64,000 nucleotides of DNA from Streptomyces sp. MA5143a (lineage in GTDB: Bacteria; Actinomycetota; Actinomycetes; Streptomycetales; Streptomycetaceae): the NCBI RefSeq assembly GCF_900290235.1, contig NZ_OLMK01000026.1, positions 124,001 to 188,000 of the forward strand, written 5' to 3'. The position numbers and the translations under genes are program-made. The notes under the pieces are model-generated. The model searched no databases and was not told the origin of the DNA. It saw only the letters and a list, made by a program, of their open reading frames with translations. Numbering within the stretch: position 1 is the stretch's first letter; every line of letters begins with the position of its first letter. Shown here piece by piece: positions 31,800 to 39,185 of the stretch.

Positions 31800-31813
31800 G
31801 TTTCACGTGAAAC
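31800..31813. promoter_or_regulatory. parS: parS
   Basis: Perfect palindrome in the convergent interval between the GNAT gene and trxA, immediately after a terminator stem. Confidence 0.95.
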
Positions 31814-31856
31814 ATCGTCACCGAGCGACGGCAGCGCCACCTTGCGGCGGTGCTCT

Positions 31857-32189
31857 CTACTGGGCGATGAAGTCCTCAAGGTCACGCACGATCGCGGCCT
31901 TCGGCTTGGCACCCACGATGGTCTTGGCGACCTCGCCGCCCTGGTAGACGTTCAGGGTCGGGATGGACATGACGCCGTACTTGGCTGCCGTGGCCGGGTT
32001 CTCGTCGATGTTGAGCTTGACGATCTCGATCTTGTCGCCGTACTCCTGGGCGATCGCTTCGAGGGACGGCGCGATCTGGCGGCACGGGCCGCACCACGCG
32101 GCCCAGAAGTCCACCAGGACGGGCTTGTCGTTCTTCAGGACGTCCTGCTCGAAGGAGTCGTCGGTCACGTTCTTCAGGGTGCCGGCCAC
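31857..32189 (-). CDS. trxA: thioredoxin
   Basis: 110 aa, single thioredoxin fold. Active site WCGPC with Cys33 and Cys36, conserved cis-Pro in SIPTL, and the buried Asp in VDFWA. It reduces protein disulphides and is recycled by TrxB, encoded 41 bp upstream on the same strand. GTG at 32189 with AGGAG 6-7 nt upstream. Co-transcription with trxB from the sigma-R-type promoter at 33276-33301 is expected. Confidence 0.98.
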   Translation of the reverse strand: MAGTLKNVTDDSFEQDVLKNDKPVLVDFWAAWCGPCRQIAPSLEAIAQEYGDKIEIVKLNIDENPATAAKYGVMSIPTLNVYQGGEVAKTIVGAKPKAAIVRDLEDFIAQ

Positions 32190-32230
32190 GGCGGGCTCCT
32201 AACTGGTTGGTGCGGTGGGGCGGACGGGGG

Positions 32231-33202
32231 TCAGACGGTGGTCTTCTCGGGCTCGGCAGTCTGCTCGCCGTCCGCGAGGGCGGCGAGGAAGCGCTCGGCG
32301 TCGAGGGCGGCGGAGCAGCCGGTGCCGGCCGCGGTGATCGCCTGGCGGTAGGTGTGGTCGACGACGTCGCCGGCGCCGAAGACACCGGTCAGGTTCGTCC
32401 GGGTCGACGGGGAGGCGACCTTCAGGTAGCCCTCGTCGTCCAGGTCGAGCTGACCCTTGAAGAGTTCCGTGCGCGGGTCGTGGCCGATCGCGATGAACAG
32501 GCCTGTCACCGGCAGGTCGGACGTCTCGCCCGTCTTGAGGTTGCGCAGCTTCAACGCGGCGAGCTTCTGGTCGCCCTGGATCTCCGCGACCTCACTGTCC
32601 CAGATGAAGGAGATCTTCGGGTCGGCGAACGCACGCTCCTGCATCGCCTTGGAGGCGCGCAGCGTGTCCCGGCGGTGGACGACGGTCACGGACTTCGCGA
32701 AGCGGGAGAGGAAGGTGGCCTCCTCCATGGCGGTGTCACCGCCACCGATCACAGCGATGTCCTGGTCCTTGAAGAAGAACCCGTCACAGGTGGCACACCA
32801 GGAGACGCCACGCCCGGAGAGGGCGTCCTCGTTGGGCAGCCCGAGCTTGCGGTGCTGCGAGCCCGTGGTGACGATGACGGCCTTGGCGCGGTGCACGGTG
32901 CCCGCGGTGTCCGTTACCGTCTTGATCTCGCCGGTCAGGTCGACGGCGACGACGTCGTCCGGAACGAGCTCGGCACCGAAGCGCTCTGCCTGGGCCCTCA
33001 TGTTGTCCATGAGATCGGGACCCATGATGCCGTCCCGGAAGCCGGGGAAGTTCTCCACGTCGGTGGTGTTCATGAGCGCGCCGCCTGCGGTGACGGCCCC
33101 CTCGAACACCAGCGGCTTCAGCGACGCGCGCGCGGTGTAGAGCGCTGCCGTGTAGCCGGCGGGCCCGGAGCCGATGATGATCACGTTACGGACGTCGCTC
33201 AC
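32231..33202 (-). CDS. trxB: thioredoxin reductase (NADPH)
   Basis: 323 aa. FAD-binding [10 protein letters not shown] (11-20), redox-active CATC (Cys136 and Cys139) in [16 protein letters not shown]-binding [10 protein letters not shown], and the C-terminal FAD motif [16 protein letters not shown]. Length matches low-molecular-weight TrxB. The GTG at 33202 is chosen because GAGGA lies upstream and the product starts at the FAD fold; the frame is open to 33277 but would run through the promoter. With trxA it forms the disulphide-stress operon known to be driven by sigma-R in Streptomyces. Confidence 0.98.
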   Translation of the reverse strand: MSDVRNVIIIGSGPAGYTAALYTARASLKPLVFEGAVTAGGALMNTTDVENFPGFRDGIMGPDLMDNMRAQAERFGAELVPDDVVAVDLTGEIKTVTDTAGTVHRAKAVIVTTGSQHRKLGLPNEDALSGRGVSWCATCDGFFFKDQDIAVIGGGDTAMEEATFLSRFAKSVTVVHRRDTLRASKAMQERAFADPKISFIWDSEVAEIQGDQKLAALKLRNLKTGETSDLPVTGLFIAIGHDPRTELFKGQLDLDDEGYLKVASPSTRTNLTGVFGAGDVVDHTYRQAITAAGTGCSAALDAERFLAALADGEQTAEPEKTTV

Positions 33203-33275
33203 GGCTTGATTCCTCGTCTCTGGAGAGTGCTGCGTACTGCCGGTGGGAGCTGCTCTCGGAACTCTCACCCCACCC

Positions 33276-33301
33276 AACGGATCCTAAGGGGCGCGCATTC
33301 C
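33276..33301 (-). promoter_or_regulatory. sigma-R-type promoter of trxBA
   Basis: On the minus strand GGAAT (33301-33297) is followed by exactly 18 nt and GTT (33278-33276), a full match to the Streptomyces sigma-R consensus GGAAT-N18-GTT, about 75 bp upstream of the trxB start. This predicts induction by thiol oxidation. Confidence 0.9.
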
Positions 33302-33369
33302 CGGTGTGTCTGGGCACACGGAGACGTGACACCGCACAGGGATGCCAGGGATGGCGGGGCGCGCCGTCC

Positions 33370-34332
33370 TCAGGGGCGGGAGTAGGTCTGCTTCAGCAGA
33401 ACCTCTCCGGCGGATGCCGAGGCCTTGCCCACGCAGGAGGCGTCGACGACGTAGGCCGTGACGTGCGAAGCGTCCTCCGGGACGGGCAACAGGACGAGAT
33501 AGGCATCCGCTCCCTGATAGGTCCCGGGTTCTGAAGCGATGGCCCCGGTCACGTCGCCGATGCCCTTGGCGATACAAGGGGGCACGTCCTTCGTGAGCTT
33601 CGTGGTGGGGTTCGAGTCGAAGTGCTCCGGATCTTCGGGTGCCGTATTGGCGCCGACCGAATCCCGACCCGGGGCATCCTTCGCCGTCTGGCCGCCGAGA
33701 AGATCGTCAACCCGCTTCTGCAGCTTGACGCCGGAGAACACGTCGGAGGCCGGGCTCTGAGCGCTCGGAGGGTTCTCACCGGAACCGCTGTCGTTCATCG
33801 ACTGGACGAGCAGGACGCCGAGCCCCAGAGTGGCGGTCGCGAAGACCGCGGCGAGGATCCTGACGCGGCGAGTGCGTCGCTTGGGTGTGGAGCGGCCTGG
33901 GCCCGCGGGCCCCCGACCATGACCGGCAGGACGATCGGCTGTCTTCGATGTTTCACGTGAAACATGAACACCGTCGTCCGTCCGCGACGTCGTACCAGTC
34001 GTGCCAGACGTCGTACCAGTCGTGCCAGAGGAGTCGGACGCTTCCGCGGTCTCTTCGATCTCCGGGTCGGGCGTGGTGGCGCTCAGCAGGGCTTCGGCAG
34101 CCAGAGCAGCATCGATCCGTCCCGCCACGTCGTCGGGCATACGCGGAGGGCCCGGCAGGGTGCCGAGCATGCCGCGGATCTCCTCCAGCGAGGCATACAC
34201 ATCGGCGCAGAGCGAGCATTCGTCCAGGTGCTGTCGGACGTCCTCGGTACGGGATGGTGGCAGAAGACCTTCGGTGAGGTCGGAGATCTCCTCGACGTCC
34301 GGGTGTCCGGCTGTGTCGGTCGTGGAAGTCAC
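33370..34332 (-). CDS. zinc-type (ZAS) transmembrane anti-sigma factor
   Basis: 320 aa. The N-terminal zinc-binding anti-sigma motif HLDECSLC (His35, Cys39, Cys42) is intact. A Gly/Thr/Ser-rich linker contains VSRET, translated from a parS (33950-33963). A transmembrane helix (about 160-180, ILAAVFATATLGLGVLLVQ) and an extracytoplasmic domain follow. It is expected to hold the adjacent ECF sigma factor inactive at the membrane until a signal arrives, like RsmA of the mycobacterial sigM locus. GTG at 34332 overlaps the sigma-factor stop, so the two are coupled. It may sense thiols, being next to trxB, but that is inference. Confidence 0.9.
   Translation of the reverse strand: MTSTTDTAGHPDVEEISDLTEGLLPPSRTEDVRQHLDECSLCADVYASLEEIRGMLGTLPGPPRMPDDVAGRIDAALAAEALLSATTPDPEIEETAEASDSSGTTGTTSGTTGTTSRTDDGVHVSRETSKTADRPAGHGRGPAGPGRSTPKRRTRRVRILAAVFATATLGLGVLLVQSMNDSGSGENPPSAQSPASDVFSGVKLQKRVDDLLGGQTAKDAPGRDSVGANTAPEDPEHFDSNPTTKLTKDVPPCIAKGIGDVTGAIASEPGTYQGADAYLVLLPVPEDASHVTAYVVDASCVGKASASAGEVLLKQTYSRP
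33950..33963. promoter_or_regulatory. parS: parS inside the anti-sigma gene
   Basis: Perfect palindrome in the flexible linker region of the anti-sigma factor, translated on the minus strand as (H)VSRET. Confidence 0.95.
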
Positions 34333-35042
34333 GCTCGCCCACCTCCGCCCTTCACAGCAGCTGAATCGCTTGGCCCCGCATCATGTGGTCCTGCTGCGGG
34401 TGGGACGGATGTCCCCTGCGTCCGGTTCCTTCCGCGCCTGGACTTTTCGCCGCCGTCCCCTCCACCGTCGCCGCGGAGATGGGTCAGAAGCGGCAGAAGT
34501 CTGGCTCTGCCGCGAGCACAGCGGCTTTTCACCGTCCCGGTCGGGACATCGAGGATCCGTGCGGCCTCCGCCACCGGATAGCCCTGCATGTCCACCAGGA
34601 CGAGGGCCGCCCGCTGGTCCTGCGGGAGTGTGCCCAGGGCTTCCAGCAGCTCACGGTGCACGTCGTTGCGCTCGGCGGGAGCTGATGCCGACTCGTGCGG
34701 CTCCAGGAGCTGCTCCAGCCGCTCGGTGTCGTCGACCGGGGAGGTCTTGCGCGAGGCGGCCTTGCGGGCGCGGTCCAGGCAGGCGTTCACCGTGATGCGG
34801 TGCAGCCAGGTCGTGACGGCCGACTGGCCCCGGAAGGTATGCGCGGCCCGATAGGCGGAAACCAGCGCGTCCTGGACGGCGTCAGCGGCCTCCTCACGGT
34901 CCCCCAGGGTCCGCAGCGCCACCGCCCACAGCCGGTCCCGGTGGCGCCGTACGAGCTCCGCGAAGGCATCGGGGTCGCCCCCGACATGCTGGGCCAGGAG
35001 GTCCTGATCGCTCGTCCCGCTGTGGTCAGCGACTGGCGCCAT
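34329..35042 (-). CDS. sigM: ECF RNA polymerase sigma factor (SigM-like)
   Basis: 237 aa. Sigma region 2 (about 25-95: FAELVRRHRDRLWAVALRTLGDREEAADAVQDALVSAYR, then FRGQSAVTTWLHRITVNACLD) and region 4 (about 130-185: LGTLPQDQRAALVLVDMQGYPVAEAARILDVPTGTVKSRCARGRARL), a group 4 sigma factor with no regions 1 and 3. The last 45 residues are a Gly/Arg/Pro-rich tail not needed for the fold. Position between the murJ/pseudokinase pair and the anti-sigma/trxBA genes matches mycobacterial sigM. The name is by synteny; it is not the SigB-like protein also called sigma-M in S. coelicolor. ATG at 35042. Confidence 0.93.
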   Translation of the reverse strand: MAPVADHSGTSDQDLLAQHVGGDPDAFAELVRRHRDRLWAVALRTLGDREEAADAVQDALVSAYRAAHTFRGQSAVTTWLHRITVNACLDRARKAASRKTSPVDDTERLEQLLEPHESASAPAERNDVHRELLEALGTLPQDQRAALVLVDMQGYPVAEAARILDVPTGTVKSRCARGRARLLPLLTHLRGDGGGDGGEKSRRGRNRTQGTSVPPAAGPHDAGPSDSAAVKGGGGRA

Positions 35043-35066
35043 CGGACCCCCTTCCTCGAAGAACTC

Positions 35067-36791
35067 TCAGCCCATGAACTTCACGTCGGTGATCGCCTGC
35101 TTGTAGCCGGCGCCACTGAACTGGTCGGGCGCCGACTTGGGCACGGCGGTGAGCCAGACCAGAACGTACCGGGTCTTCACCGGCTTCTTGGCGGAGATCT
35201 TCAGGTTGGTGCCGCTGGTCGTGCTCGAGGCGATCTTCGTCATCGAGTTGAGGGGGGCGGTCGACGAGAGGGAGTCGGCCGCGTAGAGCGTGGCCGATGT
35301 GTGGTCCCCGGTGTAGTACAGCCCTATTGACGCAGCCGACACCTCCTGGGCGGAGCCCAGGTCGTAGACGATGCCGACACCCTGCTTGTAGGGCGCCAGG
35401 GTGGGGCCGTCGTTGAAGGAGTAGGTCCGCCAGTATGTGGATCCGCTCTTGTCGTAGGTCAGATCCACGTCGTCGGCGTGCTGCGGCTTCCCGTCCGGGT
35501 AGTATTCCGCGGCGCCGCTGATGCCGAGCTTCCGGAGCGGCTTGGCCGTGTTGTCGCCCTTGTCGTTGTCCGTCGTCTGGCCCGTGTCCGGGTCGTTGGA
35601 CCGGTCGCTGCGCCCCATCAGAGCGTCTGCCAGCTGCCAGCTGCCCAGACCGAGCGCGGCGATCAGCAGCGCCGACACCGCCCACTTGAGGGCCTTGCCA
35701 GTACGGCTCTGCAGCGGCGGCGGAGGGGTCGGAATGGGCTGCGTGGCGCCCGGATGGGGCGACGGACGGCCGTACGTGCCCTGCTGGTACGTCGTGCGCT
35801 GATAGTCGGGCGGGGCGGTGAACGCCGACTCCGGCGGACGGATGCGAGGCATCTCACCGATCGCCTTCACCAGCTCCTCCGGCGTCGTGCACGGAGACTC
35901 GTGCCGCGAGGCGGTGGCACCGTCGTTGGCGAGCGCGCGCATCGAGAGCTCCGACAGACCACGGTGGACGCCTGCCCGTACCTGGTCGGGAGCGATCAGA
36001 CCGACGCCCTTGGGGAGCCCGGAGAGGCCGTGAGCGTCGTTGTCGTACGGCCAGCGCTGGGTGAGCGACGCGTAGAGAAGCGCGCCGATCGCCTCTGTGT
36101 CCGTGCGCTGCGGGGTGTCGGAGCTGATGCCACGCAGCGCCGCGTTCACCGCGAGGCCGCGGATGCGCCACTGCCCGGCGGCGGAGCGCAGAACGGCGCT
36201 CGGGTTGAGCCGGAGATGGGACAGGCCCTCGCGGTGCGCGGCGGCCATGGCGTGCGAGACCTGCGTAACCATCTGGTACGCGTCATGCGGTTCCAGCGGG
36301 CCGGAAGCGAGAAGCGTCGTCAGTTCCGTGGCGTCGGGAAGCCACTCGTGCACCACGTACACGAGGTCGTTCTCCTCCACGGCGTCCAGTACCTGGACGA
36401 AGCGGGGGTCACCCAGCAGCGCCGAGGAACGCGCCGCCGCCAGCACGGCACGGGCGCGTGTGTGGTCGGCCGGCAGGACGTGAACTCCCACGGCACGCCG
36501 CAGTTTCTCGTCCACGGCACGCCAACTGCTGAAACCGTCCAGACGGGTGACGCACTCTTCGAGGCGGTAGCGCCTGGCGAGCTTGTGACCGCTGTGCAGT
36601 TCGGGCGGTGTCGTCCTGGAAGGGCTCTCGGTGCCGCCGCTTCCCTGTGCCTCTTTGCTCGCCGAGCTGTCCGTGTCCCGCTCCCGGTTCTGGGCCTCCC
36701 CGTCGGCCGTGGACTGGTCCGCCTGCGCGGTCAGCGGCTCGTCACCGCTGTTGTCTGCCACGTCGACGGCAGCCGTGCTCCGTTCCGCCAC
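35067..36791 (-). CDS. membrane pseudokinase with extracellular beta-sandwich domain (murJ partner)
   Basis: 574 aa. A Ser/Thr-kinase-like domain (about 65-320) lacks catalytic residues: the VAIK lysine position reads VGVHVL, HRDLKPEN is replaced by SHLRLNPSAVL, and DFG by RGLAV. A proline-rich linker, a transmembrane helix (about 380-400, WAVSALLIAALGLGSWQLADAL) and an extracellular domain resembling a discoidin/carbohydrate-binding beta-sandwich (about 425-574, YYPDGKPQHADDVDL) follow. In mycobacteria the same pseudokinase is fused to MviN and binds FhaA when phosphorylated; here it is a separate gene 118 bp downstream of murJ. The GTG at 36791 is chosen because of AGGA 7 nt upstream; 36851 is an alternative. 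Confidence 0.88.
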   Translation of the reverse strand: MAERSTAAVDVADNSGDEPLTAQADQSTADGEAQNRERDTDSSASKEAQGSGGTESPSRTTPPELHSGHKLARRYRLEECVTRLDGFSSWRAVDEKLRRAVGVHVLPADHTRARAVLAAARSSALLGDPRFVQVLDAVEENDLVYVVHEWLPDATELTTLLASGPLEPHDAYQMVTQVSHAMAAAHREGLSHLRLNPSAVLRSAAGQWRIRGLAVNAALRGISSDTPQRTDTEAIGALLYASLTQRWPYDNDAHGLSGLPKGVGLIAPDQVRAGVHRGLSELSMRALANDGATASRHESPCTTPEELVKAIGEMPRIRPPESAFTAPPDYQRTTYQQGTYGRPSPHPGATQPIPTPPPPLQSRTGKALKWAVSALLIAALGLGSWQLADALMGRSDRSNDPDTGQTTDNDKGDNTAKPLRKLGISGAAEYYPDGKPQHADDVDLTYDKSGSTYWRTYSFNDGPTLAPYKQGVGIVYDLGSAQEVSAASIGLYYTGDHTSATLYAADSLSSTAPLNSMTKIASSTTSGTNLKISAKKPVKTRYVLVWLTAVPKSAPDQFSGAGYKQAITDVKFMG

Positions 36792-36909
36792 CGTCGTTCC
36801 TGCCTCCCCATCCGTTGCGCGCTCTGCGACGCCAAAGCCAATTGTGCCCACAGTCCGCCGCTATGAGCGACACGCGACGACGGACGATGGTTGTGCGCCT
36901 AACCCCGTC

Positions 36910-39138
36910 TCAGCGCCCCAGTCGTCCCCGGACCATACCGACCATCGAGTTGAGCTCTTCGATGCGCATGCGCCGCGCGGCGACGTAGAAGACACCGAGC
37001 AGAACGATTCCTCCCCCGACGAGGGCGAGCATCGAGCCGCCCACGCCCTGTCCCAGACTCCGGCTGATCCCGTAGCAGGCCGCGCCGCTGACCAGTGCCG
37101 CGGGCAGCGACGCGATGGACAGCCGTGCGTACGTCCGCATCACCCGGGAGCCGTCCAGGTCACCGCCCAGCCGCTGCTTCAGACGACGCCAGGCGACTCC
37201 CACACCGATCATGTAGGCGAGACCGTACGAGGCCGCCATACCGACCACCGCCCAGCGGGCCGGGATCACGAAGAAGCAGATCGCGGAGGCGCCGGCGTTG
37301 ACGGCGGCCACGATGACCGTGTTGTAGAACGGCGTCCGCGTGTCCTCGTACGCGTAGAAGGCGCGCAGGACGACGTACTGCACGGAGTAGGGGATCAGGC
37401 CGAGGCCGAAGGCCATCAGCATGAAGCCCATGTTGGTGGCCTCGACGGTGCCGGAAGAACCGAAGATCAGGGTGCACATGGGGATGCCCAGCGCGAGGAA
37501 ACCGAAGGCGATCGGCACGATGGCGACCGCAGTCGTGCGCAGGCCCTGCGAGATGTCGTCGCGGACGGCTCCCGCGTCGTCCTCGGCCGCCGACCGCGAG
37601 ATGCGCGGGAGGAGGGCCGCCATGAGGGACACGGTGATGATGGCCTGCGGCAGACCCCAGATCAGCTGGGCGTTGGCGTAGGACGCGAAACCGGTGCCCT
37701 TGACGTCGGAGCCGATGCCCGCGGAGGTGGCCAGCTGGGTGACCACCAGGGCGCCCGCCTGGTTGGCGAGGACGAAGAGGATCGTCCACTTGGCGAGCAT
37801 CGCGGCCTTGCCGAGGCCGTGGCCCTTCCAGTCGAAGCGGAGCCGGAGCCGGAACCCGGTCTCCCGCAGGTAGGGAATCATCGCCAGGGCCTGCACGACG
37901 AGGCCGAGCAGGATGCCGACACCGAGCAGGCGCACGCCCTCCGGCGGGATGTTGTCGACGGTCATCCGGGAGTCGGCCGCGCTGCCGTAGACCCACAGAA
38001 AAGCGCCGAGGGTGACGATGATGACGATGTTGTTGAGAACCGGCGTCCACATCATCGCGCCGAACCGCCCGCGGGCGTTGAGGATCTGCCCCATCACCAC
38101 GTGGACGCCCATGAAGAAGATGGACGGCAGGAAGTAGCGGGTGAACGTCACAGCGGTCTCGTTGGCCGCGGGGTTGTTGGCGACTCCCACGGACAGCGCC
38201 CGCACCAGGAGCGGGGCCGCGAACATCGCGAGCGCCGTGAGAAGGCCGAGGACCACCATGACGAGGGTCAGCAGGCGGTTGGCGTACGCCTCACCGCCAT
38301 CGTCGTCGTCCTTCATCGCACGCACGAGCTGCGGCACGAAGACGGAGTTCAGGCCACCGCCGACGGTCAGGATGTAGATCATGGTCGGCAGCTGGTAGGC
38401 CACCTGGAAGGCGTCGCCCAGCAGGGCGAGACCCAGCGCGGAGACGATCATCGCCGAGCGGATGAAGCCGGTGAGGCGCGAGACCATGGTGCCCGCCGCC
38501 ATCACGGCACTCGACTTCAGCAGACCTGAGGCCCGCCCACCCTTCTTCGGGGCAGGCGCGGCCGCGGGGGCCTGCGCGGGCTCCTCGTGCTGCGGACGGC
38601 CCGGACCCGGGGCCGGAGCGGGGGTCGGGCCGGGCACGGAGGGCTGCCCCACGGGGCCGCTGCCGCTCTGCTGCTGGTCCCGGAAGAGGTGGGCGAACGC
38701 GTCGGGTTCGTGGCGCTCCTCGCCGGCCTGCGTGACCAGGTCGTCCACTCCCACGAACTGGGTCGTACGGGCGTTGTCGCCGTACGGCAGATGCCGCGAC
38801 GGACCGTCCGGCTCGGGCGCGGGGGTCTGGGCCCACACCCGCGGGTCAGGGGCGTACTGCGACGGCGCAGGCTGCCCGTAGAGCGGCTGCTGCGGCTGCT
38901 GCGGCTGTTGGGCGCCCGGAGGCGGCGGAGGGTGCGAGGCGCGGTCGTAGAGCGCCTCGGCCACCGGGTCCTGGGCGGACAGATCCCGCGCGCGGTAGGG
39001 GTCCTGGTCGTAGGCGTCCTGAAGGTACATGTCCGCGGGCGGCTGCGGCGGTACCTGGGCCGAACCGGGCACCGGGCCGTCGGGGTAGCCCGAGTCGGCC
39101 GCGCCCTGGCCGCGGTCACCGTCGTACGGCGCGTTCAT
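36910..39138 (-). CDS. murJ: lipid II flippase MurJ (MviN)
   Basis: 742 aa. A Pro/Gln/Gly-rich cytoplasmic head (about 1-195) is followed by a 14-helix MOP-superfamily core with MVSRLTGFIRSAMI, LNSVFVPQLVRA and LPRISRSAAEDD, typical of MviN. MurJ flips lipid-linked peptidoglycan precursor to the outer face. It is longer than the usual 510-550 aa only because of the disordered head, common in actinomycetes. ATG at 39138. It heads the cluster of pseudokinase, sigM, anti-sigma, trxB and trxA on the same strand. Confidence 0.96.
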   Translation of the reverse strand: MNAPYDGDRGQGAADSGYPDGPVPGSAQVPPQPPADMYLQDAYDQDPYRARDLSAQDPVAEALYDRASHPPPPPGAQQPQQPQQPLYGQPAPSQYAPDPRVWAQTPAPEPDGPSRHLPYGDNARTTQFVGVDDLVTQAGEERHEPDAFAHLFRDQQQSGSGPVGQPSVPGPTPAPAPGPGRPQHEEPAQAPAAAPAPKKGGRASGLLKSSAVMAAGTMVSRLTGFIRSAMIVSALGLALLGDAFQVAYQLPTMIYILTVGGGLNSVFVPQLVRAMKDDDDGGEAYANRLLTLVMVVLGLLTALAMFAAPLLVRALSVGVANNPAANETAVTFTRYFLPSIFFMGVHVVMGQILNARGRFGAMMWTPVLNNIVIIVTLGAFLWVYGSAADSRMTVDNIPPEGVRLLGVGILLGLVVQALAMIPYLRETGFRLRLRFDWKGHGLGKAAMLAKWTILFVLANQAGALVVTQLATSAGIGSDVKGTGFASYANAQLIWGLPQAIITVSLMAALLPRISRSAAEDDAGAVRDDISQGLRTTAVAIVPIAFGFLALGIPMCTLIFGSSGTVEATNMGFMLMAFGLGLIPYSVQYVVLRAFYAYEDTRTPFYNTVIVAAVNAGASAICFFVIPARWAVVGMAASYGLAYMIGVGVAWRRLKQRLGGDLDGSRVMRTYARLSIASLPAALVSGAACYGISRSLGQGVGGSMLALVGGGIVLLGVFYVAARRMRIEELNSMVGMVRGRLGR

Positions 39139-39185
39139 GGTTACCCCACCTCATCGTCCCCGGGCCCACGGGCCACGACAATCGC

